Below, piece after piece: positions 50,683-62,600 of a stretch of 64,000 nucleotides of DNA. The translations under genes were made by a program, and so were the position numbers. The notes under the pieces are model-generated. The model saw only the letters and a program-made list of their open reading frames with translations, was not told where the DNA came from and made no database searches. The DNA is from Hypomesus transpacificus (lineage: Eukaryota > Chordata > Actinopteri > Osmeriformes > Osmeridae), in NCBI RefSeq assembly GCF_021917145.1, contig NC_061064.1, positions 3,645,137 through 3,709,136 on the forward strand, given 5' to 3'. Within the stretch, counting starts at the first letter, position 1, and every line of letters begins with the position of its first letter.

Positions 50683-53600
50683 TCAGCTGGAGGCGGTGGC
50701 GATGGGCTTCTTGAGCTGTTGGCTGCGGATCTCGCGGTTCCGGGACTCCAGCAGCTGGTCGTGGCAGGTGTTGCACACCAGCACCGGGTCATACAGCTGT
50801 TGGTCTGGGATGGGCAGCTTCAGGTGGCAGCAGTCTTTACAGAACACGTTGCCACAGTTCCTGAGAAGGACGAGGAATAATATTATCACCCTGACGGTCA
50901 GATCATATTTACGGACTGGGCTGTCCATGCCTTTTAACCAACCTAACCCCTTTTTAGGTGTGGTGCCAATGTTCTGTACATTCAAGCTATATGTTTATTA
51001 TCCTATACCACCGCAGGACTTGAGACGTCCTTGACCTTTCTGATTAGTGCTTACACTAGTGATCTAAGATAAACAGTAAACAAGGAGCCCCACCTGCAAT
51101 GATGACGTCTCTTGGCCATCCAGAACTCACAGTCACAGTTGAAACAATGGGAAGCCATGTGGTCAGGGACCCACCTCGTGACCTACACACACGCACACAC
51201 ACACACACACACATTAGAGGAACGTGTGCGGTTTGGAACCGGGCTAGAAAGGTGTGCTGGAGAAGAGTGTGTGTGTGCTGAGAAGAAGCAGAGAGAGGAA
51301 CCTGAAGCAGACTATGAGGGCTGACCTCTGTGTCCTTCTGCTCCACACGGTCCCAGCTGCCCTCGGAGAAGCGGTCCTCGCTGTGGTCAGACAGTGAGTC
51401 CTCCTCGTCACTGTCATCCGACTCCCGCAGACACGTCTGAAACACAGGGGACCAGGACGAGGTCAGGGAGGACGGGGGAGGCACACACACACACAGTATG
51501 GAGGACGACTAGGGACTTGTGGTGAGGACGCTCTCTCACTGGAACACCATCTCTCTACCGCTGGAAGTCAAGAGTCTACAATCTCTATTATTTAGCATTG
51601 CTCTCATGTTAAACGATCTGCCGTTGGGGATTCAACCAGATTGGACGAACTCAAGGTTTCCCGGATAACCCGTTGCAGAGTGTGCGGAGCGGGGCTACTC
51701 ACGATGTCGTCCTCGTAGTCGACGTCGGGCTCGGAGGGCGGCGTGCCGTGCTGCTTGCTCTCCAGCCTCATCTGCAGCTGGCGCACCTGCCGCCGCAGCA
51801 CCTCCACCTCCAGCTTGTAGCCCGCCTCGATCTGCCGCAGGCGCTGCTGCACCGCGTCCACGGGGACCGGCAGCCCGTCGTCGTCCAGGTAGGCCGGCAC
51901 CGCCGCCGCCGCTAACTGGGGGGGCGGCGGGGAGCCCGAGGGCGAGGCGTGCGATACAGGGAGGAGCTGCCGGCAGGAGGAGGCAGACGCGGGGCCGCAG
52001 GGAGCGGCGGCGGAGGCCGGGCCCCTGACCGCCGACAGCCAGCCTGACTGGATGGGGCTGCTGGCCCCGCGCGCCGCCTCCCGGCGACAGCACTGGCCCC
52101 CGTTGGTGACGGCCAGGCCCTGGGCCCTCAGCAGCTTCCCCGCCAGCCGCCGGCTGTGGTAGGCGGCGCTGGCGGTGGGCTGCAGGGCGCGGCAGATGCC
52201 CGAGTGGCTGGCGGTGCTGCAGGCTGACTGGACCAGGCCCTGGACGCTCTCCCAGTGGGAGCCCAGCAGAGACAGGTCCGTCAGCTGGCTCTGGGAGATC
52301 AGGCGGCGGGCTGCGTGGGCGCAGTCCAACGGGGCCACCGCCGCCGCCGGCACGGCTACGGAGGTGGCTGCTACCGCCCGCTGCCTTACAGGCACCAGCT
52401 CGCCCCCGTTTACGGCCTCGGTTTTCCTCTTGTCCTTCTCTGGCATGCAGGGCTGGGCCTGAGGCTTTGCCTGGGGCAGGGGCTGAGGCTGAAGGAGGGG
52501 CTGAGGCTGGAGGAGGGGCTGAGGCTCAGGCTGAATGACCTCGTGAAGCTGGGCCTGGGACTTCTCCTCATCCTGGTCCTGGCTCCCTCTCCTGCTGGGG
52601 GGCAGGACTGGGGGGGCCTCGGTGTCGTCTGTGAGCGTCTCCGTGGAGCCCTCCATGGGGAGCATCTGGTCCGGCTGTTTGAAGACCAGCAGCTGGGCTG
52701 ACCCAGAGGAGCCAAGGTCAGGAGGGGCGTCCAGGAAGCCGTTGTGGCTGTGTGGAGGAGGAGGAGAAGGAGGAGGGCTGCTGCAGGCAAGGGGTGAGCC
52801 TGGTTCTGCAGGGTGGGGCGGGGAGGGGCTGAGCTCAGCAGTCCTGGAGGGGCTCTCAGCCTCTAGCGGCAGGGGAGGGGGTGGGAGAGGGGGGATGGCG
52901 GTGTGGGGCAGGGCCTGGTGCAGGATGGGCGTGGGGAGGGGCAGGGGGAGGCCCTGCTCTAAGGGGATAGGAGGGAGGGGCAGAGAGGGGAGGGGCTGCG
53001 TGGTGAGACAGGGCTCCTGCTCCTCCGAACTATCGGAACTGGTCCCCGGCTTCAGAGGGGTGGAGGGCGGGGTGTGGGGGACAGGCTCCACCTCTGAGTC
53101 GTCGCTGTCCAAGCCCGTGTCCGGGCTGAGCTCTGCGGGGTCCCCGCTGCCTCCTGCCATGGGGGCCATGGGCTCCAGGGTGGGCCGGGCCTCCTGGCAG
53201 TGCTTGTTCAGGTTGGGGTCGCTGGAGGTGCGAGTGAGGGCCACTCCGTTCTCACACGCCGACACCAGGTTGTCCATGGAGCGGGTCTTGGGAAGCCTGC
53301 AGAGAGAGAGCGAGAGCTTGGTTGGTTAAGGTTGTGTGGAGGGTGAGTTTCTCCTGTCCTCCACTAGAGGGCAGGCTGGATCTGAGGATCTATGAGCCAT
53401 GAGAGCCAAGCCAGGAGCAGTCAGATATACTACAGTCCTGTATGCTTCCATGGTCCAAGACACACCATTGATGCCTGGCCTAAGTCAACTAAAAACTACA
53501 TGTGGGAGTACATCCCTTCTGTAGCACCTGCAAATTTGTGTCAATAAAAGTCGATCAAAAGTATACATATATATCTAGAACTGAGCAACAAGAACGGTGT

Positions 53601-56600
53601 CTATGTGTGTGTGTGTGTGTGTGTGGTGTCTGTAGGTGAGTGTCTGTGTGTGTGTGTGTGGTGTCTGTCTGTGTGTGTGTGGTGACTGTGTGTGTGTGGT
53701 GACTGTGTGTGTGTGTGTGGTGACTGTGTGTGTGTGTGTGGTGACTGTGTGTCTGTGTCTGTCTGTGTGTGCAGCAGGCCGACCTGTCGAGGGAGCGTGA
53801 GCTGAGCTCGTCTCCCTGGCCGCTGGGGGACAGGTACAACTCCATGGCGTCCTCAGCGGCCGTGCAGGGGGAGGAGGTGGGCAGGTAGACGGCCGTCCAC
53901 AGCTGCAGCGCCCGCGTGTGGCACACCGGCTGCAGCACCTGGCACAGGGACCACAGGGGAGGGGTGAGGGGTGAGGGGGGGTCCCTGGACGGCTGATTGG
54001 ACCGCAACATCCTGATGCCGTGACAGTGCGGGGAGACAGGAAAAGCGAGTGCCGTTTTACCATGTCGTGACTGGGGATGTAGAGAAAGTTCTGGAAGTTC
54101 TTGTTCCCGGTGCGAAGCAGGGACCAGACGGAGCAGGTGCGCTTGTAGATGTTCCGCGCCTCGCGCTCCTTGGCGTTGTTGCAGAGGAACGTGCCGTACA
54201 GACACGAGTACGTGTGCTGGGCCAGCTTGACCTGGGAACGCACAGAGAACACACGAGACGCCATCAGACCCTGGGGTTCAACCGCACATTCCTCTCCCAC
54301 GGCCCTCCCTCGCACACAAGCAGCCCCGCCAGACAGACAAACACAGCACAGCGCCTCTCCGACAGAAACATCTCCACTTTGTGTCAACACAGATTGCAGC
54401 GGCGGGTGGCAGACAGAGAGAGCGCGAGATGGCGCGGAGGGGCACAGATGCGGTGAGCACGTACCAGGAAGGCCTCGTTGAACTCAAACAGACAGGGGAA
54501 CTGCTTGAGCAGCTGTTGAACACAGTCCAGCCACTGCAGGAAGACGGGACACTGCTCGCTCACGTCGTCGGCGTTCTCCTGGTGACCGCAGCGGTCGCCA
54601 AACTTGTGCCCGTAGTCCAACCACTCGGTCTCCACCAGCACCTGGAAGCCCTGCATGTGGGAAGAGACGAGACATGCTGGAGCCACTCCTATAAGGAGTG
54701 GGGTTGTGTGTGTGTGTGTGTGTGTGTGTGGGGGGGTCATTATCAGTATGGGTATATCAGGCAGGGGGATAGGAGGGGTCCCTACCTCTAGTGTCCTGTA
54801 GAAGGGGTCCAGCAGGATCTTGGCCAGGGCCACTATCTGAGGGGTGCGGTCCCACCCATCAGAACAATGCACCAAGACGGGACGGCCCTCCCTCTCCACC
54901 GCCGAGCACACCAGAGTGGCTGCCTTCAGCATGACGGACAGGTGCTGCAGCCAACGGGTGCTCTCCAGAGCTGAGAGCCAGCTGTGAAAGCACAAAGGAC
55001 GGAGATCAGATGGAAGCAGTGGAGGGAGCAGGGTGGCGGCCTGGGATCACCTTGGTTAACCCTAACCCTGCATGAGGGGAGTTCATGCCCGAGGGGGGGG
55101 GGGGGCCCTGACCTACATCTCTACTTGACCTGGGACACCATACCATTCCTCTTTTAGAATACCGGGAAACATGGAACCCCCCAAATAGATCTGTCTGCAT
55201 GTGATGTCACTGATGCCAGTTAGAGTTGGGGAGTGCCATGTGTACCTTCTTACTGGGAGACACACACACATACATACATACATGCACACACGTACACACG
55301 ACAGACAGCTGGCCAGCCCAGCAGGAAAGGATCTGGACTGTGACTCTCCCTGTGGTGTAGTCTTACTGAGGCTGGAGGGGGATGGGAGGGATGAGGAGAG
55401 AGAGGAGGGGTAGAGAGAGGAGGGGTAGAGAGAGGAGGGGTAGAGAGAGAGAGAGGAGGGGGAGAGAGAGAGAGGAGGGGGAGAGAGGTAATAGAGAGGT
55501 ACTTAGTAGTAAAGGTCAGGGAGATCCTCTTACTTTCCCGGGTCTGGGATCTGGCTGCATACTGTCCTCAGAGACTGGAAACTGTTCCTGATGGCGTGGA
55601 TGTTAGCCATGCCCATGAACATCACCTCACAGTTGGGGTAATACTCTGGAAAAACAACAACACAGCACATTAGATCAAGTTCAGAAAAGACAACGACAAA
55701 CGGATTTGTTGCTTTCATTCTACCAAGAACATAACGTCGAAATAAAGTACTTTCTCCTCAGCTAGTGTTTATTTGGGTGTGTTAGGGTTAGGGTTGTGTG
55801 ACGGGCCTGTGTGTTGGACGTACCCTCACACTCACAGCCTCCGCCCTTGGCTCGGTTGGCCACTGCAGCGGTGTAGGAGCGAGCGTCCAGAATCAGCAGC
55901 TTCTGTGGTGCAGCGTTGGCATCGGGGCCTGGGCATCCTGTCAGAGAGGAGTCTGGGAAGGGAGGGGGGAAAGGGGGGCGGTGTTGGGAGACAGGTAGCG
56001 ATAATGAGAGATGGAGGGTGGCAGTCACGGGAGAGGAGAAAGGTACACGGAATGAAAATGAAAAACATCGAAGAGTAGGGAAGGTGGGTTTGTGTGTGTG
56101 TATGGTGGAAGGGGGGGGGTGAGGCAGGGAAAGAGAGGAGGAGGAGAGGAGAAGGGGGCGGGTGAGGAGAGATTTAGAGGAGCGTTAGAAGCCTGATCGA
56201 TGACGCTTGCTCAGCTCGTCCTCGGGAGCCAAATCGATCTGGCCAGATGACCACTGCAGCAGCGCGTCAGCAGGACAACCCTGCTAGCCCCAGACCAAAC
56301 CCTGCTAGCCCCAGACCAAACCTTGCTAGCCCCAGACCCAACCTTGCTAGCCCCAGACTCAACCCTGCTAGCCCCAGACCCAACCTTGCTATCCTTAGCC
56401 TAGACCCAACCTTGCTAGCCCCAGACCCGACCCTGCTAGCCCCAGACCCGACCCTGCTAGCCCCAGACCCGACTTTGCTAGCCCCAGACCCGACCCTGCT
56501 AGCCCCAGACCCAACCCTGCTAGCCCCAGACCCGACTTTGCTAGCCCCAGACCCAACCCTGCTAGCCCCAGACCAAACCCTGCTAGCCCCAGACCAAACC

Positions 56601-59600
56601 TTGCTAGCCCCAGACCCAACCTTGCTAGCCCCAGACTCAACCTTGCTAGCCCCAGACCCGACCCTGCTAGCCCCAGACCCGACTTTGCTAGCCCCAGACC
56701 CGACCCTGCTAGCCCCAGACACGACCCTGCTAGCCCCAGACCCTCACCAGCCCCCGGGGACCCATCACGCCAGCCTCCCTCCTCCAGGACAGGCAATAAA
56801 GCACAGCTTCCACTCCCCCCTCAGCTCAATCAACATGCCGTCACTTCCACAGGCCTGGCCCCCCGGACATACACGCACAGGGCAGGGAGACAGAGGTGGG
56901 TGTGGTGTGAGAGGAGCCATGTCTTCCACAGGCCCCCCTGGCTCCAGCTGCTGAGCTCAGCTTTGAGGAGCTCAGCTTTGAGGAGCTCCAGGCGGTGGAG
57001 AGCAGAGTGGAGGACTGGAGAGTGAAGCGCTCTGAACTGGAAAGGGACACTGGCCCAGACTGTGGGTCTTGATCCAGAAGCGGCCAGACTAAACTAGTCA
57101 GAGTTGGAGACAGTGTGTGGCCTTGTCTTTGTACTTCCTTCAGCATTCATGTCACAGCCATTTACACACAAAGAGCTAGAGGGAATGATGGAAGGAAAGC
57201 GAAAAAAAGAAATAATAATAGATGCCTTCTAAATGGGCCTCAAATTCTTGGCGACCAACAAGTAAACAAGGTAAAACACAAAAGAGCAACTTCCATTTTA
57301 GCCTAATGCATCCGGTTCTCATTGGGGGACAATCTCCTCTCTGTGTGTCCCTGATGTATGTGGGCGAGAGTGTGATTAAAGGCTCAGGAGTACAGTGTGT
57401 GAGTGAGAGTGTGTGTGTGTGAGAGTGTGTGAGACACAGAACCCGACATAATTGCAGGCAAATGTGATTGCATTAATTGAGGATGGCAACTTCCCCGAAT
57501 GTTATGTTCTGTGAAATGTCTTCATTGTCTGTTACAGCAGTTCCCATGAACCTAATTGGGGTTTGGTTTGGGCCAGTGGAAACATGAAACAGCCAGTTTG
57601 CACCAGCCTGGCTCAATCAAAATGTCCAGATTCTCCTGGGAAATAATCCACTCCTACCGCGAGATGTTCCAATACTCATAGAAAGTAGACCGTGCTAGAG
57701 AGCAGGTGTACTGAGGGAGGTTGTGTTAGACAGCAGGTGTACTGGGGATGTTGTGTTAGAGAGCAGGTGTACTGGGGAGGTTGTGTTAGAGAGCAGGTGT
57801 ACTGAGGGAGGTTGTGTTAGACAGCAGGTGTACTGGGGAGGTTGTGTTAGAGAGCAGGTGTACTGGGGAGGTTGTGTTAGAGAGCAGGTGTACTGAGGGA
57901 GGTTGTGTTAGAGAGCAGGTGTACTGGGGAGGTTGTGTTAGAGAGCAGGTGTACTGGGGAGGTTGTGTTAGAGAGCAGGTGTACTGGGGGAGGTCAGTCT
58001 TACCAAAGTCGCTCTCGGAGCCGTCCGGCCCGTCTGCGTGGGGGGCTCTGCATGCGGCCGGCCCGCAGGTGCGGGTCCCTGGGTCCAGCAGACAGGCCTT
58101 GGCGATGGAGGTGACCAGGTACTCGTCCTCCGTGTTCCTCCAGCCCCACCAGCTGATCTCAGGCTGGCTGCAGCGGGCGATCACCGCCCCGTTCCTCTGG
58201 TGCCTGGAGCACACGGGACGACACGCCGGGTCAAGGCAGAGCGGCACTGATGCCTGGCTGTGTGTTAGCGTAGTGTGTATGTGTGTGTACATAGCGTGTG
58301 TGTGTGTACCTGTAGACCACCACAGGGATCCTCTTCCAGGACCTGAAGGAGCCCACACTCTCCAGCTCCTTGTCAGTGATCCACACAGGGACCAGCAGCT
58401 TCTGGGGGTAGCTGGAGCACATCCTGGGGGGACAGGAGATCAAGGGTTACACACACACACACACACCACCAATACACATGGAGAGACCTAGAAAGCAGAC
58501 TGGAGGAATATCCATTAAACCATTCACAGCAGAACAAGCCATTTTTATGACTGATATTTTCATTGGAAGATGGAATAGTACCTTCCTGTTAGAATATAAA
58601 ATACATATCCACCAATTTAACTGAGAGCTTTAGCAATGGGGGGGTAGAGGGGTTATTTCATAGATAAAACCTCCCTAGTAAGATTGATGTCATGAGGTGA
58701 ATACCCTGTAGCAGTATCACCATCTCATATGAATGTCTTGTATTCTGCTGTTTAACCCTGCAGTGTTTCCCATCTCCTCAGAGCACTGATGCTCCCTTCC
58801 CTGTCCCCAGCTCTGCTCCTCCTCCTCCTCCTCCTGCTGCTCCTCCTCCTGGGACCAGTGAGGGGGCATTCGTGTGTGAGTGAGTACCTGGAAGTGATGA
58901 AAGTGCTTTGTGCTGCTGTGTGTGCGTTTTGCTGAGTCATGGCGCTCAGCAGGTTGGGTGTCGTTTTAATGAGACAGCTCTCTCCTCTGCCTGTCCCCCC
59001 TCAGCGGGGCTCCCCCCCCCTCAGCCCTGCCTGATCCCTCCACCCAGCACACACATCTGGGGCTGTATGGACGCTGTGTGAAGGCCTGTGTGTGTGTGTA
59101 TGTGTGTGTGTGGATGTGTGTATGCCACAGAGAAATAGTGCAGGGTGTGTACTAGTGTGTCTGAAGTTAACATTTGTTTGAGAGTCTGAGAGAAGACAAA
59201 GTGGGGTGGGTGAGAGAGTGACAGTAAATAAGATAAGAGAGAGAGTGACAGAGGGAGAGAGAGACAAGGGCTGAAAGAGCGAGCGACAGAGGTAAAGAGA
59301 CAGAGATGGAGAGTGACAGAGAGTGAGAGACACACAGAGAGGGGCGACTGATGCTGGAGAAGCAGTCAGACGTAGCAATGGCTCCATGTGTGAGAGGAGC
59401 GCTGGTGACAGTCCCAGTGTCTCTCTCTCTCCCCCTCTCTCTCTCCCCCTGTCTCTCTCAGTGCTGACACAGCCTCAGTGTCTCTCTCTCTCCCTCTCAG
59501 AGCTGACATAGCCTCAGTGTCTCCCTCTCCCTCTCCCTCTCAGAGCTGTCACGCAGATGATCAAGAGCCGGGCATGCGGACACACTTCAAACGCAGGCTC

Positions 59601-62600
59601 TCTCAAAACACTCTTTGAAACACTGAGTCACTTTCCATCCAGTTCCAACACTGGGACTGTTTCCCTGCAGTAATGGCAGAGCTGAGTGCTCACAGAGAAA
59701 GGCCTGTCTCGTAAAGAGTGTGTGTGTGTGTGTGTGTATCTGTGTGTGTGCGCCATACTTGTAGTTGCTGTTGATGTCGGACACTCTCCAGGCGTTCTGC
59801 ATGTCGAAGCCCATCCTCCTCACCTCCATCTCTATCCTCTGGCGGACATGATCGCCTGCAGACAGAAAGGGAGGAGTGTGCTCAACTGGAAGAAGGATTT
59901 CAGAGGGTGTGTGTGTCAGCGTGTGTGAATGCATTGACGTTCATGTGGTGTATGTGTATGAATGTAGTGTGTGTGTGTGTGTGAGCGAACGCCTACCTGG
60001 ACGGCAGAGGTGGACGTGCTGGTCCTCGTCATCAGCGCTGCCCCCCAGACACCAGGCGTGGTAGGCCAGGGCAAACAGCTCCTCCAGCCGGGCCGGGTGG
60101 GCGATGGCCCGGTTCAGACGCTTCAGCCACTCCTGACACTGCTTGAAGGTGCCAAAGTGGCATCTGAGGACACACACACACACAGAGCTGTTAAAACGAC
60201 ATACTCAAGAGGAGCTGTAGTCAGTTGGAAGTGTGCAGTATGGAGAGGAGAAGACAGATTTAGATGTACTACATGCTCTGGTTCCCTAGACTCAGACAAG
60301 AAGATAATGTGTTTGTGCTCCAATCTGGTGTTCATTGAAGGAGAGCGGTGTTTCCCCTGGTTCTGGGGAGATAAAGCCATCAGAATCAAGAGACATGGAA
60401 TCCTGTGTGATGAGCTTGGGCCAGCTGAGGCAGCCAGAGCAGCTTCTACACAGGGAACACAGCAGTACACACGTCCCCTGTGCTTCTACACAGGAAGCAC
60501 AGCAGTAGGCACGTCCCCTGTGCTTCTACACAGGGAGCACAGCAGTACACACGTCCCCTGTGCTTCTACACAGGGAACACAGTAGTACACACATCCCCTG
60601 TGCTTCTACACAGGGAGCACAGCAGTACACACGTCCCCTGTGCTTCTACACAGGGAACACAGTAGTACACACATCCCCTGTGCTTCGTTTCCTCACAGCT
60701 CTGCTCAACAAAAGGCTCTGTGGTGGCCAACTTCATAAACAGTCTCTTTCCAGAGACACAGCTGTGCCGTTTTTCCACTCGTCCGGCCACAGACAGTCAC
60801 ACTGTGGTGAGTGTGTTACGATGGTGTCATGACAACGCCCCCCTCTCAAGCACTCGCCTGTAGGACCAACTGAAGAGTCGGCCTCTGATACGCTACTGGT
60901 CTACTGCTCCATTGACTTAATGCTGTATTATCCAGAGATGTGTGTTGGAGTAGGTGGTGATGGTGGTGGTGGTGCTGTCCTCACCTGACTACTTTGGAGT
61001 CCTTGCAGATGATGTGCAGCTGGAACATATCTCTGCTCTCCACACTCTCGATCAGTCTGAGGGGGACCTGCAGGGGGAGACAGAGAGGCAGTCAGAGAGG
61101 CAGTTAGAGAAGCAGTCAGAGAGGCAGTCTGAGAGGCAGTCAGAGAGGCAGTCAGAGAGGCCGGCAGGCCTCCAGAGGACGGCTGTCCTCACGGTGCAGC
61201 TGCAGCCTTGGAGAGGAGACGGGGCACTGAGGCAGCAGGGGCGCCTGTTCCCTGGGATCAGTCTCTGTAAAACTACCCTCGTCACCAGCCCACTTATAGT
61301 ATAGTATAGCGTAGTTTAGGATAGTATAGTACATGAAATTCACTCATTCTCAGCTACCTTTTAAGGCAGACAACTATTATTTGTCTTAAAACAGTCGAGT
61401 CAAAACAAAATTCCATTCATTTACTTATCCACCCCCAGTATGGTTTAGAAAAACAAGAAGCCCATGATCTCATCTTAAGCAGTTATCTCACGCGTACCAT
61501 TAACAACATTCACCATTTGACCGGCAGGGACTGTGGCAGGGAAGGAGTCAGGCCCACACAGGCCAAGCAGGGCTGTTTACACAGCACCATCTACTCTAGC
61601 AGAAGGAGCCACCCTGTCATGCTGAGCCAGAGGCCCACTGTGTTCAGCTCCAGCTCTGTTAGTGGAGGGGGAGGGAGGAAGGGGAGTGAGGCTTGTTAAT
61701 GAGGTCGCTCCAAACGACACCGTTACACCATCAGCAGCCTGGTCTGACCTTTGACAGAGACTAGCAGGTCAGCAGCCACACAGAGCACGAACCACAGACG
61801 CTTATTTGTCCCGAGTCGCCTGACTCGGGAATCATTAACGCGCTTCATGCAGTACATGTATGCATTTCACACGCGCTCGTCTGGGATAAAGTGCACAGAG
61901 CGCCTCCGTGTCATTGAGGCGTTTTTCAATTGGACCTTGCTGTGCAGATCGGGGTGCCAGACTCGCTGCACTCGGAGCCGAATCAGAAACATTAATAAAC
62001 ACGGAGATGGGGGGTTCCATTTCAAAGTTAAATGACAATTTGTCCTCTGTGCACTTTCATCCAGCAGCAGCCTGCAGGGGGTTGGACGATCAAGCTGTCT
62101 AGACTGGGGCTGGCTGGGGGGAGGGGACGTCACATGGTACTCACAGAAATCTCATTGTCCACACCTGGGTAGGTCTACAACACAGTGACACCAGGGAACG
62201 GGGGGGGGGGGGGAGGGAGGGAGGGAAACACAAGACAAGAGGGACAGAAGAGGAAATGGAAAAATGATATTAAACTAAAAACAGACAAAAGGGAGTTAAG
62301 AGTTATAAAGGACAACTTCAAAGAGTGTAAAAGATGAAAGTTGAACCGGACCAGGGGGATCAGAGCATTGCTGCTTCTGTACACAACCAGACCAAGAGGA
62401 AATGATGGAGAGAAAGAAAAACATGAATGAGAGCAAAGGGCAAGAGCAGCAGCTCACAGCAGGGGAGGGGAGGAGGGGGGAGAGATGAAGAAGAGAGGGG
62501 GGGTCTGTCTGAGGTTCAGGGTGGTCTGTAGCCGTGGGGTCAGGGGTCAGGAGCCAAAACCAACGGACAGGGTCACTACTACCCTGGGTCGGCGTAACCC

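Noticed and set aside
52622..53329. 235-codon plus-strand frame
   Set aside because: It is antisense to the GC-rich large mtmr4 exon, where stops are rare by composition. It is glycine-rich with no domain.
53575..54390. 271-codon and 216-codon minus-strand frames
   Set aside because: Each overlaps one real mtmr4 exon but then reads through introns and a CA-rich repeat (histidine/threonine runs). Only the spliced parts are coding.
55059..55800. Short TTAGGG/CCCTAA motifs
   Set aside because: Only one or two units at each place; too short to mean an interstitial telomere.
56247..56954. Long open frames on both strands (up to 235 codons)
   Set aside because: They are translations of the 21-bp minisatellite inside an mtmr4 intron, with no family features or splice signals.
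57786..58491. Open frames of 190-225 codons on both strands
   Set aside because: They combine the 30-bp minisatellite with antisense or extended reading of the mtmr4 exon at 58004-58203.
62145..62164. Possible 20-base micro-exon of mtmr4 between CCCAG and GTGAGT
   Set aside because: Twenty bases would shift the frame between two exons that join in phase 0 and match human MTMR4 without an insert.
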